Part shown: positions 16,505 through 25,427 of the stretch, piece after piece
Layout: every line of letters starts with the position of its first letter
Numbering within the stretch: position 1 is the first letter of the stretch
NCBI GenBank assembly: GCA_900465665.1
Contig: UBJO01000049.1
Coordinates: forward strand, 1-64,000
Source: Hyphomicrobiales bacterium
GTDB lineage: Bacteria > Pseudomonadota > Alphaproteobacteria > Rhizobiales > Rhizobiaceae
Direction: 5' to 3'
DNA: 64,000 nt
The notes under the pieces: model-generated
The model's input: only the letters and a program-made list of their open reading frames with translations
The model's database searches: none
What the model was told of the DNA's origin: nothing
Position numbers and translations under genes: made by a program

Positions 16505-17179
16505 TCAATCGCGGTAAGCGGCCGTCCCTGGGATGACCTCGTAAGGCACCTTGAACACCTTGTCGTCGAACTGCACGCCGGTCTTCACGTTGAACACCAT
16601 GACGGAGGTGTCCTTGCCCTGGTTGTCGGTGATCGTCCATTGGCGCAGGTCATAGGTCTTCGGGTCGAACATCATGGTGATGGTCGAATTGCCGAACACC
16701 GTGTTGTTGCCGAGCGCGATGGTCGTCAGGTCGGACTCTTCCTTGACGCTCTTCACCGAGCCGGCCGACAGATCGATCTTCTGTGCGAGAAGCAGGCTGA
16801 GCGGTGTCTTCGACAGCGGGTATAGATCCCAGGTCTTCAGCTTCATGTTGCCGATCGCCACGTTCTTGCCATCGGCGATCACGCGGATCGGCGACGGATC
16901 GTCGTAGTTGAAGCGCAGCTTGCCGGGGCGCTGGATGAAGAACTTGCCGCCGGTCTGCTCACCCTTGGGGCCGAACTGCACGAACTCGCCCTGCATCGTG
17001 GCGACCGAGGAGAAATGGTCGGCGATCGCCTGCGCAGTGCCGCTTGTGGACGCAGCCGCGGCCGCCTGGGCGAAGACGTTGAGCGGCAGCGCGGTGGACG
17101 CAGCCGCGACAGCAAGCGCGCCCAGCATGTGGCGCCGTGTCAGCGTGAGGCGGTCCAGGAATGTGTCGGAGTGGTTCAT
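16505..17179 (-). CDS. lolA: LolA-like outer-membrane lipoprotein carrier protein
   Basis: A 224-residue periplasmic protein of the LolA/LolB beta-barrel fold, which ferries lipoproteins from the inner to the outer membrane. A signal sequence with TRRHMLGALAVAAAS suggests Tat export; the likely cleavage is after FAQA. The mature part has MQGEFVQFGPKGEQTGGKFFIQRPGKLRFNY, typical of LolA. AAGGAG precedes the ATG. It lies just downstream of ftsK on the same strand, as in many proteobacteria. Confidence 0.87.
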   Translation of the reverse strand: MNHSDTFLDRLTLTRRHMLGALAVAAASTALPLNVFAQAAAAASTSGTAQAIADHFSSVATMQGEFVQFGPKGEQTGGKFFIQRPGKLRFNYDDPSPIRVIADGKNVAIGNMKLKTWDLYPLSKTPLSLLLAQKIDLSAGSVKSVKEESDLTTIALGNNTVFGNSTITMMFDPKTYDLRQWTITDNQGKDTSVMVFNVKTGVQFDDKVFKVPYEVIPGTAAYRD

Positions 17180-17347
17180 GAAAGTCTCCTTTATGCAGTC
17201 TGCATGCTGCCGAAACGCGGCGTCTTCATGGCGTCCTGGCGCGACCGGCCAAAGGTAACGTTTTCGCGCCGATCAGGTTTCCGTGAAGGACCAGTACATG
17301 CGAGATAAATCGCGCTGAAAATGCCGGAATCAAGGGCGCGAGCGCCC

Positions 17348-20032
17348 TCACCGGTCGAGAATATCGCCTTCGGTGGGAACCAGGATCTCGCGCTTGCCGG
17401 CATGGTTGGCCGGGCCGATGATGCCCTCCTGCTCCATCCGCTCGATGAGCGACGCCGCGCGGTTGTAGCCGATGCCGAGGCGGCGCTGGACGTAAGAGGT
17501 CGAGGCCTTTCCGTCGCGCAGGACGATGGCGACGGCCTGGTCATAAGGATCGTCACTATCGGCGAGATTGCCGGTGCCGGAGGGCCCGCCGCCGTAATCG
17601 CCATCCTCATCGTCATCGGCGGTGATGGCATCGAGATATTGCGGCGCGCCCTGCGTCTTCAGATAGGCGACGATGTCTTCCACCTCGCCATCAGCCACGA
17701 ACGGGCCGTGGACACGCTGGATGCGGCCGCCGCCGGCCATGTAGAGCATGTCGCCCATGCCGAGAAGCTGTTCGGCGCCCTGCTCGCCCAGAATGGTGCG
17801 GCTGTCGATCTTGGACGTTACCTGGAAGGAAATGCGGGTCGGGAAGTTGGCCTTGATCGTACCGGTGATGACGTCGACCGACGGGCGCTGCGTGGCCATG
17901 ATGACATGGATGCCGGCGGCGCGCGCCATCTGCGCCAGACGCTGCACGGCGCCTTCGATGTCCTTGCCGGCGACCATCATCAGGTCGGCCATTTCGTCGA
18001 TGATGACGACGATATAGGGCAGCGGCTTCAGGTCGAACTCTTCCGTCTCGTACATCGCCTCGCCGGTCTCCCGGTCGAAGCCCGTCTGAACAGTACGCGA
18101 GATCGCCTCGCCCTTGGCGAGCGCCTGCTCGACACGACTGTTGAAGCCGTCGATGTTGCGCACACCGATCTTCGACATCTTCTTGTAGCGCTCTTCCATC
18201 TCCCGCACCGTCCACTTCAGCGCGACGACGGCCTTCTTCGGATCGGTGACGACGGGCGAGAGCAGATGCGGGATGCCGTCATAGACGGAGAGTTCGAGCA
18301 TCTTCGGGTCGATCATGATCAGGCGGCACTGCTCCGGCGTCATCCGGTAGAGTAGCGACAGGATCATGGTGTTGATGGCGACCGATTTACCCGAGCCGGT
18401 GGTGCCGGCGACGAGCAGATGCGGCATCTTGGCGAGGTCGGCGATGACGGCTTCGCCGCCGATCGTCTTGCCGAGCGCCATGGCGAGCTTGGCCTTGGAG
18501 GTCTCGAAATCCCTGGAGGCGATCATCTCGCGCAGATACACGGTCTCGCGGATATTGTTCGGCAGTTCGATACCGATGGCGTTGCGGCCGGGCACGACGG
18601 CAACGCGGGCGGCGATCGCACTCATCGAGCGGGCAATGTCGTCGGCAAGGCCGATGACGCGCGACGACTTGATGCCGGGGGCCGGCTCCAGTTCGTAAAG
18701 CGTGACGACGGGGCCGGGACGGACATGGATGATCTCGCCCTTGACGCCGAAATCCTCAAGCACGCCCTCAAGCATGCGGGCGTTCTGTTCGAGCGCATCG
18801 GCCGACAGCGTCGAATCGCGCACGACGGCCTTGGGCTCCGCGAGCAGGTGCATGGACGGCAGCTGGAAGCCTTCGGGGCGGATGAAGGAGCCCTGCTGCT
18901 CGCGCTCGATACGGGCGCCGAGCTTGGGACGGGCGGCAGCCTGCTGCACGCGCGGCTCGGCGCGGCCGCCGGGCTGTTTGGCAGGCGCACGCATCATCCA
19001 GCCATTGTCGTCCTCGTCATCGGGCAGGATATCGGCCGGGCGCGGCGGCATGTCGCCGTCATAGCCCATATCGTCGTCGTCATCGTCGTTGAGCGAGATC
19101 GACGGCGCCGAGACCACCCGGCGCGGCGAACCGGCCCGGGGAGCGATCGACGGATCCATCGAGGGGTCCATGCGCTCGCCGCGGGCGGGCGCCTTGGCGC
19201 GCACCGGCTCGTTGAGCTTGCCGAACTCGTCATCGTTGAAATCGTAGGGCGCATCGTAGTCATCAAGCTTGCGCTTGCGCGGGCCCATGCCGAGCATGCG
19301 GCGCATGCGGGCCTGGCTCATGTACCAGGCATGCGTCAGCGCGCCGAAGGCAAGCCAGCCGCCCTCGTCGTCTTCCTCGTCCTCATCGCCGACCGAGCGC
19401 AGCTTGGAACGGCTGGCGGCATAGTTTTCTTCTTCCTCTTCGGCCTCTTCCTCTTCGGTGCGGCCGACGATGCCGGCGGCAAAGAGCATCATCCAGACGC
19501 AGGGGACCGCGAAGATGCAGCCGACGGCGGTGGCAAACGTGCCGGTCGGATAGGCGCCGACGAACAGCGCCGGAAAGCGCAGGATCATGTCGCCGATGAC
19601 GCCGCCGATGCCGTTGGGGATCGGCCAGGTGAGCGGCGGCGGAAAGCAGCCGAGAACGGCGCAGGAGAGAACGGAGCCGAGGCCCCAGGCGGCAGCGCGC
19701 GCCGGAATGCGGGTGAAGCGGCGGCCGGAGATCAGCGCCAGCGCCCAGGCGACGACCGGCAGCAGCGCAACCACGCTCGCAAGGCCGAAGAATTGCATCA
19801 GGATGTCGGCGAAGGCGGCACCGCTATAACCGAGCACATTGGTGGGCTCGTTGCCGGTGGCGTAGGAATAGCTCGGATCGGCGACGTTCCAGGTTGCCAA
19901 TGCCGCGACGGCCAGTGCCAGCGCAATGAAGATTGCAAACCCAAAAAGGGTCTGCGCCTGCCGGAAAATGAACCCCGAAAGGGAGAAACGGTCCGGCCGG
20001 CCATCCATTGCTGGCGATGTGCTTCTTGCCAT
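17348..20032 (-). CDS. ftsK: DNA translocase FtsK
   Basis: An 894-residue septal DNA pump that segregates chromosome ends. The N terminus has four membrane segments (about residues 25-200). A long linker follows with an acidic Glu run (EEEEAEEEEE) and Asp-rich patches. The motor domain has Walker A GTTGSGKSVA, Walker B IDEMADLMM and RIQRVHGPF. The C-terminal gamma winged helix (YVQRRLGIGYNRAASLIERME) reads KOPS sequences. The ATG at 20032 is chosen because the ~60 upstream in-frame codons are atypical and overlap a CtrA box. Confidence 0.94.
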   Translation of the reverse strand: MARSTSPAMDGRPDRFSLSGFIFRQAQTLFGFAIFIALALAVAALATWNVADPSYSYATGNEPTNVLGYSGAAFADILMQFFGLASVVALLPVVAWALALISGRRFTRIPARAAAWGLGSVLSCAVLGCFPPPLTWPIPNGIGGVIGDMILRFPALFVGAYPTGTFATAVGCIFAVPCVWMMLFAAGIVGRTEEEEAEEEEENYAASRSKLRSVGDEDEEDDEGGWLAFGALTHAWYMSQARMRRMLGMGPRKRKLDDYDAPYDFNDDEFGKLNEPVRAKAPARGERMDPSMDPSIAPRAGSPRRVVSAPSISLNDDDDDDMGYDGDMPPRPADILPDDEDDNGWMMRAPAKQPGGRAEPRVQQAAARPKLGARIEREQQGSFIRPEGFQLPSMHLLAEPKAVVRDSTLSADALEQNARMLEGVLEDFGVKGEIIHVRPGPVVTLYELEPAPGIKSSRVIGLADDIARSMSAIAARVAVVPGRNAIGIELPNNIRETVYLREMIASRDFETSKAKLAMALGKTIGGEAVIADLAKMPHLLVAGTTGSGKSVAINTMILSLLYRMTPEQCRLIMIDPKMLELSVYDGIPHLLSPVVTDPKKAVVALKWTVREMEERYKKMSKIGVRNIDGFNSRVEQALAKGEAISRTVQTGFDRETGEAMYETEEFDLKPLPYIVVIIDEMADLMMVAGKDIEGAVQRLAQMARAAGIHVIMATQRPSVDVITGTIKANFPTRISFQVTSKIDSRTILGEQGAEQLLGMGDMLYMAGGGRIQRVHGPFVADGEVEDIVAYLKTQGAPQYLDAITADDDEDGDYGGGPSGTGNLADSDDPYDQAVAIVLRDGKASTSYVQRRLGIGYNRAASLIERMEQEGIIGPANHAGKREILVPTEGDILDR

Positions 20033-20118
20033 GTGTTGTACCCGTCCAATGCCTGATGCGTGCGAATCGCCAATGCGCTTCGCGCCCAATGCGTCCGCTC
20101 CACCTAACCAAAGGACGG

Positions 20119-20134
20119 TTAAAGGGATGTTAAC
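20119..20134 (-). promoter_or_regulatory. CtrA box upstream of ftsK
   Basis: On the minus strand this reads TTAA-N7-TTAACC, a perfect match to the alphaproteobacterial CtrA consensus TTAA-N7-TTAAC. It is about 90-100 nt before the ftsK start, so ftsK is probably under cell-cycle control. Confidence 0.65.
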
Positions 20135-20177
20135 CATGCGGGGTCTGGCTGGTGCCCCGGAAAATAAAAACGGAAAA

Positions 20178-20276
20178 TAAAAAGGCCCGAACCTTCGAGA
20201 GGTCCGGGCCAAAAGCGGCTCAAGTGTTGATTGAGCCGCGACGGGCTATTCAGCGGCGCCTGTTTTCAGGCGCCGC
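20178..20276 (-). terminator. three tandem hairpins ending glnK-amtB transcription
   Basis: Read in the direction of amtB: a perfect 10-bp stem with an AAAA loop (20276-20253), a perfect 9-bp stem (20239-20215), then an 11-bp stem with one wobble (20210-20184) followed by TTTTTATTTT. The last is a canonical intrinsic terminator. The first two may protect the 3' end. Confidence 0.85.
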
Positions 20277-20285
20277 AAGCCTTGA

Positions 20286-21650
20286 TTAGGAGTGGTAAGC
20301 GGCTTCGCCGTGCGTTGCGAGGTCGAGGCCTTCGCGCTCGGCTTCGACAGGAACGCGCAGGCCGACGATGACGTCGACGACCTTGTAGAGAATCGCCGAG
20401 CCGACGCCGCACCATACGATGGTGGTAGCGATCGCGGTGATCTGCGTGACGACCTGGCTGCCCATGGTGACGCCTTCGGCATAGCCGACGCCGCCGAGCG
20501 ATGCGCTGGCGAAGATGCCGGTTGCGATCGCGCCGAACATGCCGCCGATGCCGTGAACGCCGAAGACGTCAGCGGTATCGTCGTAGCCGAACTTGTTCTT
20601 CACCACGGAGACGAAGAAGTAGCACAGCGGCGAAACGATCAGACCCATGATGATCGCGCCCATCGGGCCGACGATGCCGGCAGCCGGCGTGATGGCGACC
20701 AGACCGGCAACCATACCGGAAGCGCCGCCGAGCATGGAGGCCTTGCCGCGGGTGAGCGTTTCAACGACAGCCCACGAAACGACGGCAGCAGCCGTGGCAA
20801 CGAAGGTGTTGACGGTAGCGAGCATCGCGCCGCCCGAAGCTTCCAGGTTGGAGCCGGCGTTGAAGCCGAACCAGCCGAACCAGAGCATCGAGGCACCGAC
20901 CATGGTCAGCGTCATCGAGTGCGGAGCCATCATGTCCTTGCCGAAGCCGGTACGCTTGCCGACCATGATCGCGCCGATCAGACCGGCAACGCCGGCGTTG
21001 ATGTGAACGACGGTACCGCCGGCGAAGTCGAGCGCGCCCATCTTGAAGAGCATGCCGTTCGCGTCCCAGACCATGTGAGCGATCGGGAAGTAGACGAAGG
21101 TGGCCCACAGTGCGCAGAAGAGCACTACAGCCGAGAACTTGATGCGCTCGGCGAAGGCGCCGACGATGAGCGCAGGCGTGATCGCTGCGAAGGTCATCTG
21201 GAACATCGCGAAGATGAACTCAGGAATGACGACGCCCTGCGAGAAGGTCGCAGCGGTCGAATCCTTGGTGACGCCGGCGAGGAACATCTTCGCCGTGCCG
21301 CCCCAATAGGCGCTCTCGGAGCCGCCGAAGGCGAAGGAGTAACCGTAGATGACCCAGATGAGCATCATGACGGCGGCAACCATCGTGCACTGCATCAGCA
21401 CCGACAGCATGTTCTTGGCGCGAACGAGACCACCATAGAACAGTGCCAGACCCGGCAGGATCATGAACAGCACGAGAAGCGTGGAGATGAACATGAAGGC
21501 GGTGTCGCCCTTGTCCGGAACCGGAGCGGCAGCAGCGGCCGGAGCGGCCGTCGTGGCGGCATCCTGCGCGAAGGCGACGACCGGCGCGAGAAGCGCCGCG
21601 GACGCAGTGGCAAGGCGCGCCAGAGTGGGAGAAAACTTCGAAATTGACAT
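20286..21650 (-). CDS. amtB: ammonium transporter AmtB
   Basis: A 454-residue ammonium channel with a cleavable signal sequence (to about residue 28, ...APVVAFAQ) and eleven membrane segments. Family motifs are LALFYGGLVR, the conserved DFAGGTVVHINAGVAGL with the pore histidine, and VHGIGGMFGAIATGIFA with the second. It lies 29 nt downstream of glnK. GlnK blocks the channel when nitrogen is plentiful. Confidence 0.96.
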   Translation of the reverse strand: MSISKFSPTLARLATASAALLAPVVAFAQDAATTAAPAAAAAPVPDKGDTAFMFISTLLVLFMILPGLALFYGGLVRAKNMLSVLMQCTMVAAVMMLIWVIYGYSFAFGGSESAYWGGTAKMFLAGVTKDSTAATFSQGVVIPEFIFAMFQMTFAAITPALIVGAFAERIKFSAVVLFCALWATFVYFPIAHMVWDANGMLFKMGALDFAGGTVVHINAGVAGLIGAIMVGKRTGFGKDMMAPHSMTLTMVGASMLWFGWFGFNAGSNLEASGGAMLATVNTFVATAAAVVSWAVVETLTRGKASMLGGASGMVAGLVAITPAAGIVGPMGAIIMGLIVSPLCYFFVSVVKNKFGYDDTADVFGVHGIGGMFGAIATGIFASASLGGVGYAEGVTMGSQVVTQITAIATTIVWCGVGSAILYKVVDVIVGLRVPVEAEREGLDLATHGEAAYHS

Positions 21651-21679
21651 AGAGAAAAGCTCCTTGGCTCTACCGTTAC

Positions 21680-22018
21680 TTACAGCGCTTCTGCGTCGGT
21701 TTCGCCGGTACGGATGCGCACGGCATGGTCGATCGAGTAAACGAAGATCTTGCCGTCACCGATCTGGCCGGTCTTGGCCGACGAGGCGATGGCTTCGACA
21801 GCCTTGTCGACGATCTCGCTTGCGACGGCGATCTCGATCTTGAGCTTCGGCAGGAAGCTGACCGCGTATTCGGTGCCGCGATAGATTTCGGTATGTCCCT
21901 TCTGGCGCCCGTAACCCTTCACTTCGGTCACGGTCAGGCCCTGAATGCCGATCGCGGTGAGGGCTTCACGCACCTCATCCAGCTTGAACGGCTTGATAAT
22001 GGCCATCACAATTTTCAT
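21680..22018 (-). CDS. glnK: nitrogen regulatory protein P-II, GlnK
   Basis: A 112-residue P-II signal protein. The T-loop carries the uridylylation site Tyr51 in HTEIYRGTEY, and the C-terminal signature is GDGKIFVYSIDHAVRIRTGE. The ATG at 22018 gives exactly the canonical length and the usual MKIVMAIIKPFKLDEV start; an in-frame ATG at 22030 would add four residues. It is co-transcribed with amtB behind a sigma-54 promoter. Confidence 0.95.
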   Translation of the reverse strand: MKIVMAIIKPFKLDEVREALTAIGIQGLTVTEVKGYGRQKGHTEIYRGTEYAVSFLPKLKIEIAVASEIVDKAVEAIASSAKTGQIGDGKIFVYSIDHAVRIRTGETDAEAL

Positions 22019-22102
22019 CTGGTTTCCCATCCTTCGTTACCCTCGGCACGGAGCCGACTCTCCTTGCCACTGCCGTTTGCGACCAGCGACCAGCCTTATA
22101 CA

Positions 22103-22118
22103 TTCAAGGGCCGTGCCA
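22103..22118 (-). promoter_or_regulatory. sigma-54 (RpoN) promoter of glnK-amtB
   Basis: The minus strand reads TGGCACGGCCCTTGAA, matching the -24/-12 consensus TGGCACG-N4-TTGCA except for one base in the -12 element. It is about 85 nt before the glnK start. Nitrogen-limited NtrC-dependent expression is expected. Confidence 0.75.
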
Positions 22119-22180
22119 GATTCGAAACGATTTGTTAAGGTATTGAAAAATAAGGAGTATATTTACAAGCGCCAATAAAC

Positions 22181-22196
22181 AGGCAAATGATTGCCT
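22181..22196. promoter_or_regulatory. dyad upstream of the glnK sigma-54 promoter
   Basis: AGGCAA-N4-TTGCCT, a perfect 6-bp inverted repeat about 65 bp upstream of the -24 element, where an activator would bind. It differs from the classical NtrC half-site TGCACC, so the binding protein is uncertain. Confidence 0.35.
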
Positions 22197-22241
22197 AATA
22201 ATCGCTCAAAAAATACACAAACGAAGAAATTTGCATCCGAA

Positions 22242-23126
22242 TTAGTCATTTGCCCTATTACGAATCAAGCCCTCCTGCGCCACCGACGCAATCAGGACAC
22301 CATCTCGCGTATAGAGGCTACCGCGCGTCAAACCTCGCGCGCCGGATGCGGATGGGCTGTCCTGTGTATAAAGGAGCCAGTCGTCGAGCTTGACCGGGCG
22401 ATGGAACCACATGGAGTGATCGAGACTGGCGACCTGAATCGTCTGGTCGAAGATCGAGGTGCCGTGCGGATAGAGCGACGTGTCGAGCAGCGTCATGTCG
22501 GAGATATAGGCCAGCAATGCCGCCTGGCAGTGCCAGTCGTCCGGAACGGCTCCGTTGGCGCGAACCCAGATATGCTGGAGCGGATCGAGTTTCTTGTCGG
22601 AGAAGTAGTGCGTGAGCGAGACGGGCCGGACCTCGATCGGCCGCTCGCGCCCCCAATATCTGCGGATCGCTTCGGGTGCGTGCGCAAGATAGCGCTTCGC
22701 CATCTCGTTCTCGTCGATCAGCGTCTCGGGCATCGGCACGTCGGGCATGGCGGCCTGATGCTCGAAGCCGGGCTCGACGATCTGGAATGACGCCGAGAGC
22801 GCGAAGATCGCCTTGCCATGCTGGATGGCGGTGGCGCGACGGGTGTTGAAGCTCGATCCGTCACGGGTGCGCTCGACCTGGTAGATGATAGGAACGGCCG
22901 GGTCTCCGGGCCGCATGAAATAGGCATGCAGCGAATGCACCATCCTCTCGGCTTCGACGGTGCGCTGCACCGCCATCAGCGCCTGCGCGATCACCTGCCC
23001 GCCGAACACTCGCTGCCAGCCGACCTGCGGGCTGGTACCGCGAAAGATATCGACCTCGATCGGCTCGAGATCGAGCGTCGCAAGCAGAGTTTCCATCGCG
23101 GTCGGCTTTTCGGTGTGGCGCGTCAT
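22242..23126 (-). CDS. tesB: acyl-CoA thioesterase II
   Basis: A 294-residue double hot-dog thioesterase that hydrolyses medium/long-chain acyl-CoA. Typical segments are FRGTSPQVGWQRVFGGQVIAQAL near the N terminus, HSLHAYFMRPGDP, and the catalytic-Asp region SDMTLLDTSLYPHG. The C-terminal LDHSMWFHRP and GRGLTRGSLYTRDG-like segments follow. The ATG at 23126 has GGAG about 10 nt upstream; an ATG at 23096 is also possible. It is divergent from the ubiH-like gene. Confidence 0.93.
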   Translation of the reverse strand: MTRHTEKPTAMETLLATLDLEPIEVDIFRGTSPQVGWQRVFGGQVIAQALMAVQRTVEAERMVHSLHAYFMRPGDPAVPIIYQVERTRDGSSFNTRRATAIQHGKAIFALSASFQIVEPGFEHQAAMPDVPMPETLIDENEMAKRYLAHAPEAIRRYWGRERPIEVRPVSLTHYFSDKKLDPLQHIWVRANGAVPDDWHCQAALLAYISDMTLLDTSLYPHGTSIFDQTIQVASLDHSMWFHRPVKLDDWLLYTQDSPSASGARGLTRGSLYTRDGVLIASVAQEGLIRNRAND

Positions 23127-23211
23127 TTTGTATGGCTCCAGCAGGTAGGAAGTGCGGTGATGATGATCTATATAGATCAATAGGATATTCTAAAAGAACG
23201 GGACGGGCGTT

Positions 23212-24423
23212 ATGCGTGACATGCTTGTGGTTGGCGGGGGTTATGTCGGGCTCTCCATGGCTGTCGCGGTCAAGCAGGCGGCACCGCATCTTGATGTCGC
23301 GGTGGTCGAGGCAGCCCCCGCAGACGTCTGGCGCAAGGACCCACGCGCGTCCGCCATCATCGCCGCCGCCACCAAGATGCTCGACGTTTTCGGCATCTGG
23401 AACGAGATCGAGCCGACGGCACAGCCGATCACCAAGATGATCGTCACCGATTCCAAGACCTCCGATCCGGTCCGTCCTGTTTTCCTCACCTTCGACGGCG
23501 AGGTCGAGGACGGCAAGCCCTTCGCCCACATGATCCCGAATGTCGCGATGGTCGGCGCTCTGCGCGGCGCCTGCGAACGCCTCGGCATCGAGATCACCCA
23601 CGGCCTTGGCGCCACCGGCCTGAAGACGCTGGACACCCACGCCGAAATCACGCTGTCGGATGGCAGCACGATCGAGACCAAACTCGTGGTCGCCTGCGAT
23701 GGTGTGCGCTCGCACCTGCGCGATCTCGCGGGCATCAAGACGGTTCATTGGGAATACGGCCAGTCCGGCATCGTAACCACGGTTGAGCACGAGCGTCCGC
23801 ATAATGGCTGCGCCGAGGAGCACTTCCTGCCCTCAGGCCCATTCGCCATCCTGCCGCTGAAGGACAACCGCTCCTCGCTGGTCTGGACGGAAACCACGGC
23901 GGATGCCAACCGGCTGGTTCGCTCCGACGACCTGATTTTCGAGGAAGAACTGGAGCGCCGCTTCGGCCACAAGCTCGGCGCGCTGAAGGTGGTGGGCGAC
24001 AAGCGCGCCTTCCCGCTTGGCCTGACGCTGGCGCGCGCCTTCGCCCCGCGCCTGGCGCTCGCCGGTGACGCCGCCCACGGCATCCACCCGATCTCCGGCC
24101 AGGGCCTCAATCTCGGCTTCAAGGATGTGGCGGCGCTCGCCGAAACCATCGTCGAAGCCGATCGCCTCGGCCTCGACATCGGCTCGATCAATATTCTAGA
24201 GCGCTACCAGGCCTGGCGCCGTTTCGACACCTTCCGCATGGGCGTGACCACCGATGTGCTGAACCGCCTGTTTTCCAACGACCTAGCGCCGATCCGCATC
24301 GCCCGCGACTTCGGCCTCGGCCTCGTCGACCGCCTGCCGGGCCTGAAATCCTACTTCATCGGCCAGGCCGCCGGCACGACGGCAGCGGGCAACCCGCGCT
24401 TGCTTGCGGGCGAGGCGATTTAG
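23212..24423 (+). CDS. UbiH/UbiF/Coq6-family FAD-dependent hydroxylase
   Basis: A 403-residue class A flavin monooxygenase. It has the N-terminal Rossmann motif VVGGGYVGLS with Glu in VVEA, the RASAI segment, the DG motif ACDGVRSHLR, and GDAAHGIHPISGQGLNLGFKD, which is the ubiquinone-hydroxylase signature. It probably hydroxylates the ring of a ubiquinone precursor (the ubiH/ubiL group in alphaproteobacteria). Which position is hydroxylated cannot be read from the sequence. Confidence 0.88.
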   Translation: MRDMLVVGGGYVGLSMAVAVKQAAPHLDVAVVEAAPADVWRKDPRASAIIAAATKMLDVFGIWNEIEPTAQPITKMIVTDSKTSDPVRPVFLTFDGEVEDGKPFAHMIPNVAMVGALRGACERLGIEITHGLGATGLKTLDTHAEITLSDGSTIETKLVVACDGVRSHLRDLAGIKTVHWEYGQSGIVTTVEHERPHNGCAEEHFLPSGPFAILPLKDNRSSLVWTETTADANRLVRSDDLIFEEELERRFGHKLGALKVVGDKRAFPLGLTLARAFAPRLALAGDAAHGIHPISGQGLNLGFKDVAALAETIVEADRLGLDIGSINILERYQAWRRFDTFRMGVTTDVLNRLFSNDLAPIRIARDFGLGLVDRLPGLKSYFIGQAAGTTAAGNPRLLAGEAI

Positions 24424-24432
24424 GGGCTTGAT

Positions 24433-24621
24433 CTATTCCTCGATCTCGCGCGCTTCCGACACCAGCATGATTGGAATGCCGTCGCGGATCGGGTAGGCGA
24501 GCTTTGCCTTTTCGGAGACGAGCTCGTTGTGCTCGCGATCATAGGTGAGCCGCCCCTTGGTCAGTGGGCAGACCATCAGTTCCAGAAGCTTGGGATCGAC
24601 GCGGCTCAGTTTTTCGTCCAT
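24433..24621 (-). CDS. Trm112 family protein
   Basis: A 62-residue YcaR/Trm112-type small protein with the motif LLELMVCPLTKG..L.YD and the C-terminal AYPIRDGIPIML. It has one cysteine in the CP motif and lacks the four-Cys zinc site. Bacterial members are presumed methyltransferase partners or folding factors. It starts 10 nt after the LON-domain gene. Confidence 0.88.
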   Translation of the reverse strand: MDEKLSRVDPKLLELMVCPLTKGRLTYDREHNELVSEKAKLAYPIRDGIPIMLVSEAREIEE

Positions 24622-24631
24622 GCGACCGCTT

Positions 24632-25303
24632 CTACTGCAAAATCGTGTCCGAGTCACCGAAGACCCGGGCAAGGACGATTTCGGTGATGGCGATCAGCGT
24701 TTCCGCCCGCGTCTTCAGATCCGGCGCCTCGAGAAGCGCCTGCTTTTCCGCCGGGCCGAAGGGCGACATCATCGCCAGCGAATTGACCAGCGTCATGTTG
24801 CTGGCGCGCTCCACACTCTCCCAGTCCGCCTCCAGCTTGTTGGCCTCGAGATAGGCCTTGAAGGCGGCGAGAAGGGCCGCGCGGTCGACCGCATCCTCTT
24901 CGTTGCGTGCCGAGAGATCGGAAATGAACGGCGCGATGCGGAAGGTGCGGTAGGGCTGGTGCGTGTCCTTCTCATCAAGCAGACGGAAGCGGCAGACGCC
25001 GGTGAGCGAGACGATGTAGCGACCGTCGCCGGTCTCCGCGAACGAGGTGATGCGCCCGACGCAGCCGACGGCGCTGAGATTGCCTTCGCTATTCTTGTCG
25101 TCGCTTTCGCCAAGCGCCGGCTGCACCATGCCGATCAGCCGGTTTCCTGATATCGCCGCGTCGAACATGGCGAGATAGCGGGGTTCGAAAATGTTGAGAG
25201 GGAGCTGGCCGGTGGGAAGCAGCAGTGCACCGGTCAAGGGGAAGACGGCGATCGTGTCAGGCACATCGCCGCTCTTCAGATATCGTGCATTCCCCACTTG
25301 CAT
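24632..25303 (-). CDS. LON peptidase substrate-binding (N-terminal) domain protein
   Basis: A 223-residue protein made only of the LON-N (PUA-like) domain: IAVFPLTGALLLPTGQLPLNIFEPRYLAM, then VGCVGRITSF and YIVSLTGVCRFRLL. There is no ATPase or protease domain. Such stand-alone proteins are widespread in rhizobia, with unclear function. The ATG at 25303 begins the conserved part. It forms a row with cnoX upstream and Trm112 downstream. Confidence 0.87.
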   Translation of the reverse strand: MQVGNARYLKSGDVPDTIAVFPLTGALLLPTGQLPLNIFEPRYLAMFDAAISGNRLIGMVQPALGESDDKNSEGNLSAVGCVGRITSFAETGDGRYIVSLTGVCRFRLLDEKDTHQPYRTFRIAPFISDLSARNEEDAVDRAALLAAFKAYLEANKLEADWESVERASNMTLVNSLAMMSPFGPAEKQALLEAPDLKTRAETLIAITEIVLARVFGDSDTILQ

Positions 25304-25427
25304 CGGCACTCGTCCCGCATAATCGGCGGACCTAAACCACACGTCCGCATCCAAAGGAATGTGGGGTACGCCATCGAAAACGCAAGGGTCGATGGCGGCA
25401 AACCGAATGGCGAAATGTCGCTGATGC

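Noticed and set aside
18419..20056. A 545-codon open frame antisense to ftsK
   Set aside because: Shadow of ftsK codon bias; Arg/His/Asp-rich translation with no fold or ribosome site.
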